From positions 38,231,501-38,295,500 of the forward strand of contig JAMPIT010000575.1 in NCBI GenBank assembly GCA_026261815.1: a DNA stretch of 64,000 nt, written 5' to 3'. The notes under the pieces are model-generated. The model made no database searches. It saw only the letters and a program-made list of their open reading frames with translations, and had not been told where the DNA came from. Each line of letters starts with the position of its first letter. The stretch's first letter is position 1. The position numbers and the translations under genes are program-made. Of the stretch, positions 1-14,590 are shown piece by piece. Source of the DNA: Monarcha castaneiventris obscurior. Its lineage: Eukaryota > Chordata > Aves > Passeriformes > Monarchidae.

Positions 1-959
1 TAAATAATTCTGGCACAAATACAAAGAAACTCATGAACATCCTCATGCAGCAACACTGGTACTTTAGAAAGTTGTTGCACTTCTCAGTAATGATTTTGTT
101 ATTGAAACTTTTCTATTGTGGTATTAGAACATTTTACTAAATACTTTCAAACATCTAGCAAGCTCTCAAAGTATATCATTAAACACACAAAATCACGGCC
201 AACCAGGACTTAATTTATAGTTATAAAAGTTGCTTGCAATTAAGTGTTTAAGCACTCATGACTGGACAAAAAAATAAGGGTGAAAAAATAAGATCTTAAT
301 AGTTAACTTCTCTAGACAGAAAGCAGTCAAAATAACCTTTCTAAGTAAGAAGTGAGGGTAGAGGGGAATTCGGTGGAGAAAATACAAAGGAACAAAACTG
401 AAGTTGAAAACCTATCACAGAACCACTTTAAAGTATGAAACTCTAAAGTTTATTTAAAGAAGCTGAGATTACCCATGGCCAATGTTACTTATGAACCACT
501 TCAGACAGACATGTAAGACATTAGTTTTCTGCTCAGGCAGCTTATGTTTTTAAATATAACCAAAATGGCACATGAACACAGGGTGTTTAAGTTTGCCTAA
601 GCAGGATGAAATAAGCTTAAAAGACAACAGAAAGAATTTAAGAGGGTGATTGCTCCGACTTGATACACAGGCACTATCTATGGTTAACTTAAGCACAGTT
701 CATTTAACACCAGTAAAAGAACAAAAATCAAGTTTAGGAAGATTTATCTAAATGAGCAAAAAACCCCCAACCCTGTCAGCCAGTGACACACAGCAGGAGG
801 AGAAACCTGACACTGTCACAGAATTGATATGCTTTAATTTAGATTATGTAGAACTTCATGTTTGTTGCAGCCAACAAATTTGTTCCAACTTTATTTAGAC
901 CTATTAAATTTCAGTAATACATGAACAGTCTAGTCACAGTCTGGCAGACAAACACTTAC
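1..959. other. MRE11 intron, AT-rich, no exon seen
   Basis: On the minus strand this is downstream of the GTAAGT donor at 955-959. The next MRE11 exon, expected to begin with SIPDERLYRMF-type sequence, is not present, so the window begins inside the intron. I see no repeat that I can name. Confidence 0.7.
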
Positions 960-5997
<5,038 letters not shown>

Positions 5998-6162
5998 CCT
6001 CGTGCCGAGGCTCCGCCGGGGAAGGCTCCGGCACGGCGCAGTCACTCCGCTCCTCTCTTCGCAGACGGCAGGCGAAGCGCAAGAGACAACACCGGGCTCT
6101 GGGTCAGCGCAGGGAGCACAGTGAAGTGCGAGCACAGCGGACGATCACTGACCCAGCTCTTC

Positions 6163-6186
6163 CTCCCGCTCCCGCTCCCGCTCCCG
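6163..6186. repeat. CTCCCG hexanucleotide repeat, four copies
   Basis: Four perfect CTCCCG units lie inside the bidirectional CpG island, close to the ETS-type sites. Such a GC-rich tract could vary in length and bind SP/KLF factors; this is inferred. Confidence 0.9.
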
Positions 6187-6300
6187 CCGCGGCTCCGGCC
6201 GGGCACCTCCCCGGCCCCTTCCGTCACGTCCGGCGGCAGCGCGGCCCGGAAGCGCTCGCCGGGGCCGCCCCCGGAGCCGCCGGCGCTGCTGGGGCCGCAG

Positions 6301-6306
6301 GTACCG
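6301..6306 (+). other. ANKRD49: Candidate donor of a non-coding ANKRD49 first exon
   Basis: CCGCAG followed by GTACCG is a plausible splice donor inside the CpG island. The coding exon of ANKRD49 has a credible acceptor at 6811-6812 (CTGCTCACAG) 13 bases before its ATG, so an upstream untranslated exon is required. Other donors nearby cannot be excluded. Confidence 0.35.
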
Positions 6307-6420
6307 GAGCGGAGCGGGGTGGGAGAGCTGCGGGGCGGGCGGGGAGCCGTCGGTCTCTTTCGGGGCCTGCCCCGGGTGATGCGGGCCCCGCGGAGGCGAG
6401 CGGCGCCGGTGCTGCGGGCC

Positions 6421-6465
6421 GAGCCGAGCCGAGCCGAGCCGAGCCGAGCCGGGCCGGGCCGGGCC
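6421..6465. repeat. GAGCC / GGGCC pentanucleotide microsatellite
   Basis: Six GAGCC units are followed by three GGGCC units. It lies in the CpG island, in the presumed first intron of ANKRD49. The GC-rich pentamer array is likely length-polymorphic. Confidence 0.92.
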
Positions 6466-6825
6466 GCTGGGGCGGAGCAGAGACTGCCCCAAGGTGCGGG
6501 CTGCTCTCCAGAGCCTTTGTTAGCAAAGTGAGCAGCGCTTGGAGTGCAGGCAGCAAACCCCCGCGCACCGCTGCACTGCCAGCCCGAAGGGGGTGCCGTT
6601 CGGGGATCGGGGTAACGCGGTGCTTTTCTAGCATGGATGTTATCTGGGAGTTTTGGCAGACCTGGGAAAGCCCGAGTTAGCGGATGCACACTGAGTTTGG
6701 TCTTGAGTTTTGCTGTTTGTTGACGTCCGCATCATCCATCAGATGGTTTTATTGACAGTCAGTGCACCGATAACAGTTACTGTAAATCTTGTTGTACATC
6801 TGCTGCTCACAGATCCTGACTGAAA

Positions 6826-7083
6826 ATGAATAAGGACAAGCAAGCTGATGAAGATGATGATGACAGCGAGCTGTTCGAAGACTTCACGGAGCATTTTAAC
6901 CAACTGGAACTGCTGGAGACACACAGGCATTTGATTCCTGTAGGAACTCAGAGCTGTTGGTCAGGACAGTCTGATGATGACGATGATGAGCAAGAAAGAA
7001 GTGAGGAATGGTACGAAATGCAAGAAAAGAAAATGGAAAAAAATCCAGAGAAATTGCTACTCTGGGCAGCTGAAAACAATCGG
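6826..7083 (+). CDS. ANKRD49: ANKRD49 first coding exon
   Basis: 86 codons from the ATG to the GTAAGG donor at 7084. The exon probably starts at 6813 after CTGCTCACAG, leaving 13 bases of UTR. Reading past the donor adds a spurious tail. Confidence 0.93.
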
Positions 7084-8377
7084 GTAAGGTACTTGCTCTG
7101 TTCATATGTATCATTTACAAGAATCTTACTTTGAGCACACATCTGTAATCTCATCCAAAAACAAAAATTTACGTATATTTTCCTTTCTTTCTCTGAGCTG
7201 TTTTGATCTGGTTTTGCAAGCCACTGTATCTAAATCATCCCCCTTTGTAGCCAACACACTAAAACATCTCTGGATCCACTGGCTTTTAGAACAAAATTTT
7301 GATTTCAGTTCAAAGTTCAAGTAGCAGCACTTTGCTTTAACTTCTGTAAACTGAAAGCATTCTAGGCTCTTCATGGCAAATAAGCCTTTTAACTGGGGTG
7401 GAGAGTGTCTGAAATTTTATTGTTTCAGAAGCTCCATATGCAGATAACAAATGACTATTTTTATATATTTTTATGGAAAAAACCCCTTCAACTTTATTGT
7501 TGAAAGTGAGGAAGAGATGACCAAGATTCCTTTTTTTGTAGCTTATGTGTACATAAATGTGTACATTTATTTTCATTAGTTGCCTTTCTTACACACAGAA
7601 GTTCTATCTGCAGTTCTGTGGAGGTACATATGTCTTCACAGTAAAGAGGGGAGGTGAAGAGGTGTAAGAGAAGGTATTCCTAAAGGCATAGCAACTGATG
7701 TTCATGCTGTAGCTCTTTAAAATCAAAACAACCCATGCAAAAGAAACGAAAAAAACACAAAATCCCCTGTCCTAGTAACGATAGTTGGTTTCATTTTAAA
7801 ATCCCTTGTTACACTTAAGTGCTTTTGGCTCTGACAGAAATTGCTTTTCCATAAAGCTGTCAGAGCCATACATCTTGTTTCGTAGAATCACATGAAGTTC
7901 CCTGTTTTCTTTAAACAGCTGAGTACCGTGAGGAGGCTCCTGACGGAAAAGCTGGCTCCAGTGAATGCCCGTGATGAAGATCAATACACTCCTCTCCACC
8001 GAGCTGCCTACAGCGGGCACCTGGATGTTGCACACGAGCTGGTGGCCCAAGGGGCCGATGTCCACGCGCAGACCGTGGATGGCTGGACGCCCCTGCACAG
8101 CGCCTGCAAGTGGAACAACACCAGAGTGGCTGCATTCCTGCTGCAGCAGGGCGCAGACATCAACGCGCAGACAAACGGCCTGCTGACACCCCTGCACATC
8201 GCTGCAGGAAACAAAAACAGCAGGGAAACCCTTGAACTCCTGCTGATGAACCGCTATGTGAAGCCAGACTTGAAAAACAACTTGGATGAAACTGCCCTTG
8301 ACATTGCAAGGAGGACTGACATATATCACTACCTTTTTGAAATAGTGGAAGACTGCATAAATGCTGTGTCCCCATAA
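6826..8377 (+). CDS. ANKRD49: ANKRD49, ankyrin repeat domain protein 49 (two coding exons)
   Basis: Join 6826-7083 and 7919-8377, 238 residues, close to the 239 I recall for human. The N-terminal part (residues 1-70) is acidic and disordered-looking, with Asp/Glu runs at 8-13 and about 53-58. Ankyrin repeats follow: one starting around LLLWAAENNR (about 75-104), then YTPLHRAAYSGH (109-120), GWTPLHSACKWNN (141-153), LLTPLHIAAGNK (174-185), and a last imperfect unit at DETALDIARR (209-218). The exon junction (CGG then CTG, phase 0) falls inside the first repeat and has a GTAAGG donor and a TTTAAACAG acceptor. The ATG at 6826 gives the full acidic leader. Ankyrin repeats mediate protein binding; mammalian work links the protein to spermatogenesis and proliferation, but its mechanism is unclear. 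It shares a promoter with MRE11. Identity is supported by domain layout, length and synteny. Confidence 0.95.
7084..7918. other. ANKRD49 intron
   Basis: AT-rich intron of 835 bases. No other exon or nameable repeat was seen. Confidence 0.85.
7919..8377 (+). CDS. ANKRD49: ANKRD49 terminal coding exon
   Basis: It begins LSTVRRLLTEKLAPVNARD after the acceptor at 7917-7918 and ends in NAVSP and TAA. It carries most of the ankyrin repeats. An in-frame ATG at 7892 is intronic. Confidence 0.95.
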   Translation: MSTVRRLLTEKLAPVNARDEDQYTPLHRAAYSGHLDVAHELVAQGADVHAQTVDGWTPLHSACKWNNTRVAAFLLQQGADINAQTNGLLTPLHIAAGNKNSRETLELLLMNRYVKPDLKNNLDETALDIARRTDIYHYLFEIVEDCINAVSP

Positions 8378-8880
8378 AAGCTTGTGAATGTGAGGTTTTC
8401 TGCCTCTTTCTTGTTAGTGTTCTGCATGCCCATCGGTGGTGGTCTGTCTCTTTCAACGAGGTTTTAATGTAAGATACTTCAGTATTCTCCTCAGGCAAAA
8501 TGTCACTTCCTGCAGCGCAGCTCAGTGGCCGTGGCTCGTACTTTGAAGCGCTGCTGCTGTTAGTCAAGGTAGTCAGAAAGTCTCAGTAATTTCTGTGAGT
8601 TTCCATTGAATTAGTGCAGATTTGCAGAGGCCTTTGTAAGTTGTCTGTAGTGTCAAAGCAGGAGGGAAAACTGGAATATTTACTTGATGTGGAAAAATTG
8701 TGGCTTGGTTATGCAGAGTTTATTACAGCTCACTTGAAAATTATTTTTTGAGAAATTTTAACTTTTTTAAAACTGCATGAAAGCTCAGAATGAATGTAAC
8801 TTATTTGGGTGATACACAAAATGTTAAATAAATCTGATGTAAGGCTTATTATAAAATAAAATATTTAACCCAAAGTATTT
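8378..8880 (+). other. ANKRD49: ANKRD49 3' UTR with two AATAAA signals
   Basis: AATAAA hexamers lie at 8827-8832 and 8855-8860, about 450-480 bases past the stop, so cleavage near 8850-8880 is likely. No competing signal is nearer the stop. Confidence 0.65.
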
Positions 8881-9820
8881 TGTCATATTTTTAATTGAAA
8901 GCTGATGATTATCAATGCAATTGCCTGTTCATAAATCAAACACATTATTCATAGGATAGGAAAGTAGTTTTGGTTTATTTTTTTTCCTGGTGCTTTTCAA
9001 GGAAATGACTTTCTATTAAGATCCTGTTTACTTTTCCCTTGCAATTAAGTTGCATAAAGACTAATGTCAAGAATGTGGCATTAGCTGGAAAAAATGAGCC
9101 ACAATCATGTGAGGATAAACAGCCAGCATACTATTGTGTTTGATTTAGTTACAGGTTATTTAGTATTTCTCTTGCACTTTTGAGTTAGTACACTAAAATT
9201 TCGCCATGGTAAGGGCATGCTGTATCATTTTCAGCTTCAACTTTACTATCTGTAATTTAGAAGTGGAGAAAGTTGCTTCTCTGTTAGACAAATTGACCTG
9301 AAAATTGAATGTAAGAGCTGAAGTACTGTCACTATGAGAGCTGTAATAAACACTTCACTGTCCCATGCACATGCCTTAATGAGTGATCCCAAGCTCCTTC
9401 CACTGAAGCATATGAAGCACAATTGTAGCAGCAGCAGCAGCAGCAGGGTTGGGGTATGTTGGCCCACATTTGGTGCTCTGATCAAGCTACTGGGGAGGGC
9501 GTCTCAGTAACCTGAATTTAGAAACTGTGTGTAATGTTCAACACTTGTTAGATAACGAAGCACAGCCTCTAAGCTATGAATGGTAAAAGATTATTTTAAT
9601 GCCTATTATCTTTGAAAGTTTGGTTTCAGAACGTCTGTGGAAGATCAATATACTTTGAAATGCATCAAGGAATAACAGAGACGTGGATTACAAGGCCACT
9701 TCAGTCCAATAAGCAATGTCTGAAGATGCCTCATTTTATGACCAAGCTAGTACTTTTGAGTCTCAGTAGATCTACATCAGTTAAACTGGACTCTGTCATT
9801 CTTCCCCTCAGTCCGGCATT
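8881..9820. other. Intergenic spacer with a short AGC repeat
   Basis: AT-rich sequence. The only simple repeat is six AGC units at 9427-9446. No gene was recognised. Confidence 0.6.
9427..9446. repeat. AGC trinucleotide repeat, six units
   Basis: Perfect AGC units in non-coding sequence, a short microsatellite. Confidence 0.9.
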
Positions 9821-10118
9821 GCCTCGGGCGAGGATGACACGGCACCCTTCCGTAGGGCAGGCCCTTGGTGACAGCCCGCAGGGGTACAGAGTTGGTGATG
9901 TGCGTGCCGCGCTCCCGTGGCCATGCCGAGTGCCGCGAAGGGGTAGCTCTTCATGGTACCCAGAGCTGTCCCCCACCCCGAGCCCCAGGCGGCGGCCAGG
10001 GCCTGCTGTCCCTGGGGCTGGCGGCTGCCGCACCCCCGGCTGCCTCGGGGGCCACCTCGGGCCCTCGGGAGCCGGGCAGCCTGGCAACCCCGCGGCAGCA
10101 TCCCGGCCCAGCCCGGCG

Positions 10119-10260
10119 GCACCAGCCTGGCAACCCGGTCCAACCCCGGAGCACCAGCCCGGCCCAGCCCCGCGGCACCGGCCTGGCAACCCAGCCCAGC
10201 CCCGCGGCACCGGCCCGGCCCAACCCCGGGGCACCAGCACGGCCCAACGGCCCGGGCACG
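10119..10260. repeat. GC-rich minisatellite with a 56-bp higher-order unit
   Basis: Subunits of 32 and 24 bases alternate, each starting GCACCAGC or GCACCGGC: 10119-10150 (32), 10151-10174 (24), 10175-10206 (32), 10207-10230 (24), then a partial copy. Together they make two near-identical 56-bp units directly upstream of the proposed C11orf97 start codon. Earlier degenerate copies may extend left to about 10085. Confidence 0.85.
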
Positions 10261-10272
10261 GCGGCGGCGGCC

Positions 10273-10357
10273 ATGAGGGCGGCGGGCCGGCAGGTGCCCG
10301 CGGCGGCGGCCGGGGAGCCGGGCAGCGGTGCCCGCGGTGCCCGCGGCGAGCAGCCCT
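10273..10357 (+). CDS. C11orf97: C11orf97 first coding exon
   Basis: The ATG in GCCATGAGG opens 28 codons, MRAAGRQVP onward, ending before a GTGAGC donor at 10358. The leftover T joins TG at 10910 to make a Leu codon. Low-complexity Ala/Gly composition makes the start less certain than the later exons. Confidence 0.65.
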
Positions 10358-13300
10358 GTGAGCACGGCCGGTCCCCGGCCCGGCCGCCCCTGCCCCACCC
10401 CGCGGTGTCCCCTCGGGAGCAGAGCCCTTCCCCGCGGCTCCGCACTGATGCCCCCAGCACCGCGGCAGGGCTGCGGGGAGCGCGCCGGCAGGCAGAGACT
10501 CCCCTGGTGCCACGGGGTGCCCGCATCCCTCTTCAGCTCCTTGGAGACGTCCTGCAGCGAGGACATCTTCTTGGGTGCCTCTCCATCCACGGCCCTGCCT
10601 TGGGATGTCTGTCATGGGGAGGCACAGTGGCCGTCTCCCGAGTGCCCCGGGGTGGCTTTGACTACCAGCACACCCCATCCTGGATGTACCCACCAGCGTC
10701 CTGTCCTGTACCATCCTCGTATCCTGAGGAATTGCTCGACGCTGGGGAGAAGGGCCGGGCTGAACACTATCGTGTTTCTAAATGATTTGGTTCACAGTGT
10801 ATTGAAGGCAGATGCAGAGTACCATACCTTGACATTGCATTCAGCAAAGTATGTCAGCGTTCAGGGGATTTATAATAACTGGTTGTTTTGTAATATGTTT
10901 TACTAACAGTGCAGAAATACGCGCATGTTGAGCTACCTCGGAGAGTTAAAGAAATACTTGAGGAGCACCTTCATTTTGAGAAAGAAGAACACAATGTTAA
11001 ACATCCAGCTGCAGGTACTCCTCTTTATCAGCAAACAGCAAGTGTTTGTCAGGACAAGTGATTGTTTTGAGGAACTGTAGAAAAATTATTATTTTGAAAA
11101 AACCAACCCAGAACATTTATGTAAGAGCATGCAGAACATTTAGAAACAGCAGAATTGCATATAGTCTTTATTACAGTCTTTATTACTCTTTTCTTTTTTT
11201 TTTTTGTCAGAAATTATGAGACCAGAGAGAACATGGGTAATTCTATATGATCTATCAGTTTTATAAAACAGAAACAATTGCCAAGCAGTAGGGAGGTTTT
11301 GTTACCTTTTTCTTCGAAAGAAGTGCTGTAGTTATTAGAATACTGTTTCTCTTGTGTAGGATTGAAACCCAATTCTAAACTCACTCAAAATGAATTTAAA
11401 ACAGTTGGATTCACAGAAAAAAAGTGTATGTAAATTAGGTGATGTAATCAGTACCCAGTAGATGTAAAGCCCATTTGAGCCTGCAACTCTTATTACTGTG
11501 ATTAGCCTTTGTTGGGAATTACTTAGGTAGCCTCTATTTGTAGTAAGCAGAGGAAAAAAAAGGCACTTTGGACATTCTTTTGACCTGTCCTAGATACCTG
11601 TCATTGCACGTGTCATGCTCTGAAAGTGCCTGTTCTTTTCCTGTTGACTGAAAAGGGTTTCTGAACACAGAGCTGAATTGCAGATGTTAACACTGGTCTG
11701 CTCAGTCTGCTCAAGTGTTTAATATTGTTGAGAGCTGAACACAACTATTTTTTCTGCATCCATCTGCCAATGGATCAAAACTGTCTGGAATATTTCAGTC
11801 TGGTTGAATAAATGGATGCTACCTTATATGTTCTCATGGCTTTTGAGGAGTCTCCCAAAGAAATGTGTGTTACAAAGGCTTAAAGTACTAAAGATAATAT
11901 AGAAACACTACACAAATATTTATTACAGGACTATACAATATGGATCTATTGCAAGCTCAGTACAGAAATGATATGTATAACATAATGATATAGGCATAGC
12001 ATAACAATGATAAATGATAAATATGATAAATACAGATAAATGCTGGTGTACAGATTATTCAGTGAGTACTGAATTCCTTTTTCTGCTGTTTGGAGAATTA
12101 GAGATGCTTACTAAGTGACCTGGGCTCTGATAGACAGCAGTTGTCAAGTTGGATAGTTACCTATTTGCACAGTTTAGACAACTAAAGTGTATTGTTTAAA
12201 ATAAATTAGATGCCAATAAATTGTAACCTTTCCGCAAAATAAATTAACTTTTTATTTTGTTCTGGTGGTGATGGCTTTGGTTTTTTGTTTGTTTGGTTAG
12301 TGTTTGGTTTGGGTTTTTGGGGGGTGGGTGTTGTTGTTTTCTATATTTTTATGAGGGCATTTGCTATTCCAGTATGACCAAAAAAGGTTGCTGGATGCAT
12401 CAGCGATATTACTGGTGTTTCTTATATGTTATAGACAAGCTATATCTTGCTTCAGTTAGGTGCCTGAGTAGTCCTAAGCTATTCTACACACAGCATTGTG
12501 TACCTTTAGCAATCTGAATTGCTCTCTGAATACATCAATCTCTTTTCATTAACTATGGAAGAATATTATGGTGTAGTATTATATTAATTCTAGAACAAGC
12601 TGAAGTAATCACTTATAAAGCTACTATTTTGCCAAATTGTTAACAGTGGCTCTGGAAGAAGTTTGGAATGTGAAAAACAATTTCTCCATTAGAAGCCTGA
12701 AACCAGTGTCACAGAACAGAAACGATCTACTTTTGCAGCCTCAATTCTACTCAAGACATGCAAGAATGAAAAGTAAGAGTCAATAATAAGAAACTTTCAC
12801 TATAATACCTAATTTTTAAGTTGCAGGGCATCTTTCTGCAGAACCAACCCATCTCTTCCTTTAGTAAGTAGGCAGCAGACTTTGAAATCTTTGCATAAGA
12901 AATCTGTTTGGGACTGCTGTGTTGAATCACCTTATTTCATATTCTGAAACCTTTTGTAAATGTGTGGAATAATCACTTGTTTCCTACTGATAGATGGTGA
13001 GTGTTGGTTTCATGTTCATTATGAACCTTACTGTTCTTAGTGTCCAACTTTAAGAAATTCAGTTGATTGGGAAAGCACTCCTCCAGCACACCTCCTGAAA
13101 AGAGCTTGATCTAGGTATTCCTTCAGGCATTTTACTGTTTGCCTGCAATGGTCAGCTGGTGCTCTGGGAAGTGCTCTCTTTACAGTCTGTGGCTTTTGTG
13201 GAGCAGACCTGTTCTTCATAGATGTTAGTGTAGTGTGTGCCCACATTCTCTCCTAACCTCTTTTCCAACCCTAAGGAAACAGAGTTTGTTAGCTTTGTAA

Positions 13301-14462
13301 GAGGAATATTTTCAGTACCATGAGCTTGCAGAATATATGAACTCAGATTATTTTGCTATTACATGAAGCTCCTTCCCACGTTCTCAGGGGATGGTGGCTT
13401 AAAAATACAGGAAGCTGCATGAGTATCATCATCTTGTGAGATCAGGAGATAGTGGCATCTTAGTTACAAGAGCAGCATGGATTAAGTTAATACTGGTATT
13501 AGAAGTGTTTAACTAGTACAGCCTTCTGCCATGCTGCCTTTACTTCAGAGTTACTACTTGTAGGAACACTTTAGTTATAGAGCAGACCTAACAACTGTAG
13601 AATGATTCAGAGTTTTGAGATGTTGGCATCATGTTAAAGCTCATGTACCTCAGGCTTCTAGTGAAGGCAAGCAGAGTTTTCAAAGAACATGATCTTCTCC
13701 ATTTCCTGTTAAGAACCATGAAGAAAGAAGAGCTTTAAAACAAGACAGTTGATTCAGATTTATGTAGGTGCTGAAAATCTGTTGATTTTCTTTTGGGAAT
13801 TGGATGTACCTTCATTCTCAGGATCTGCTGCTAGAGACAAGTGTTTCTCTCCTCACTAGTTAGGCTGCCTGTTTTGCAGTGGGCGGGCAGGCATCGTGAG
13901 AGAAGGGGTGACAGAAAAGATACATAATGGGAGAAAAACTGGGAGCAATCTGGCTTCAGCTCCTATATTCACCAAACCATCTCAGTTCACACACTCTTTC
14001 CTGTGTAAGGATCCGGGGAAGAAAGGAGACACTAGTGGAGTACAGGCTACAGAAATGGACAAAAGGGAAGAGACATTTCTAGAGAGAAGATGAGCCCACT
14101 GTGTTTAGTGCCAGAAGGACAGGAACCAGCAAAAGGAAAAGGAAGAAACACTGATAAGGGGAATGAAAGAGGAGACATATGGAAGGTTAGAAAATCCTGA
14201 AGGAAACAGAAAAGAGGAGAATACAGTTCAGCAACACAGAGATAGAAACTGTAAAAAATGAAGGGAAAGTATGCAGGAGTTATAAATAGAAGAGAGAAAA
14301 AGAAAAAATATATATTCATATTGCTGAATTTACATAAGTTAATGAATTTTTGCTTCTTCCTTATACTGCCTTTCCCTAAAAGTGACCAGTGGTTTGGAGG
14401 GCTCACTATGTGGTGTCTCATCCATCCTTAGAGCAGATGTTGTCTTTTTTACAGATAGCTGA
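10273..14462 (+). CDS. C11orf97: C11orf97 ortholog, small conserved protein (three supported coding exons plus a tentative last exon)
   Basis: Join 10273-10357, 10910-11014, 12647-12772 and tentatively 14455-14462. Phases agree at each junction (1, 1, 1), and all introns are GT-AG. Exon 1 is an Ala/Gly/Arg-rich leader. Exon 2 reads YAHVELPRRVKEILEEHLHF and then an acidic EKEEH stretch. Exon 3 starts VALEEVWNVKNNFSIRSLKP and contains LLLQPQFYSRHARMK. The predicted product is about 107 residues against about 126 I recall for human, with no membrane segment or enzyme motif. C11orf97 sits between ANKRD49 and FUT4 in human, exactly as here. The mouse ortholog has been reported as a FOXJ1-dependent gene of ciliated tissue found at basal bodies, so a ciliary role is plausible. 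The last exon is uncertain: see the separate entry. Identity rests on synteny, coding-like exon sequence and remembered family features, not on a search. Confidence 0.8.
10358..10909. other. C11orf97 first intron
   Basis: The left part belongs to the CpG island. Sequence at 10500-10790 has coding-like codon content on both strands, but I could not match it to any protein. Confidence 0.55.
10910..11014 (+). CDS. C11orf97: C11orf97 second coding exon
   Basis: The acceptor is TTTTACTAACAG and the donor GTACTC. It encodes a charged, helix-prone segment, VELPRRVKEILEEHLHFEKE. An alternative acceptor five bases later (TGCAG) would give phase 0 instead; the upstream choice fits the exon 1 donor. 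Confidence 0.82.
11015..12646. other. C11orf97 second intron
   Basis: AT-rich, with a T-run at about 11192-11208 and a G/T-rich low-complexity tract near 12270-12335. No exon or nameable element was seen. Confidence 0.6.
12647..12772 (+). CDS. C11orf97: C11orf97 third coding exon
   Basis: The acceptor is GTTAACAG and the donor GTAAGA. It has no stop in its frame over 126 bases in AT-rich surroundings and encodes EEVWNVKNNFSIRSLKP and QPQFYSRHARMK. It contains no long ORF and is easily missed. Confidence 0.83.
12773..14454. other. C11orf97 last intron, tentative
   Basis: Contains a purine-rich, A/G-biased stretch near 14040-14320 that makes the minus strand rich in long pyrimidine runs. It holds no recognised gene. 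Confidence 0.45.
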
Positions 14463-14590
14463 ATGTCAGTGCTGTGAAGACCTGAGCCTGCTTTGATGTG
14501 TCAAATCAAACATCAGCATAACTAGCTACCTTTGGAAATGTAGATCTGTATTTTTAGGATTTTGAATAAAGTTCTACTTGAATATGGAGC
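14455..14590 (+). other. C11orf97: Tentative C11orf97 terminal exon and 3' UTR
   Basis: After a pyrimidine-rich acceptor (TCTTTTTTACAG) the spliced frame would add Asn, Ser and TGA. AATAAA follows at about 14565-14570, giving a compact terminal exon. A rival acceptor at 13879 (CTGTTTTGCAG) would add MGGQAS before a stop. A third at 12826 would leave an intron of only 54 bases and is unlikely. RNA data would decide. Confidence 0.4.

Larger units (their letters stand above)
9820..10510. promoter_or_regulatory. CpG island at the 5' end of the C11orf97-like gene
   Basis: GC-rich and CpG-rich, densest at about 10000-10460, with AT-rich flanks. It encloses the proposed first coding exon (10273-10357). 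Long ORFs on both strands here reflect a lack of stop codons in GC-rich DNA and include a tandem repeat; none matches a family I know. Confidence 0.75.

Noticed and set aside
9731..10785. Very long open frames on both strands (up to 327 codons)
   Set aside because: They overlap each other in a CpG island and a GC-rich minisatellite, where stop codons are rare. Only 10273-10357 has splice support as coding.
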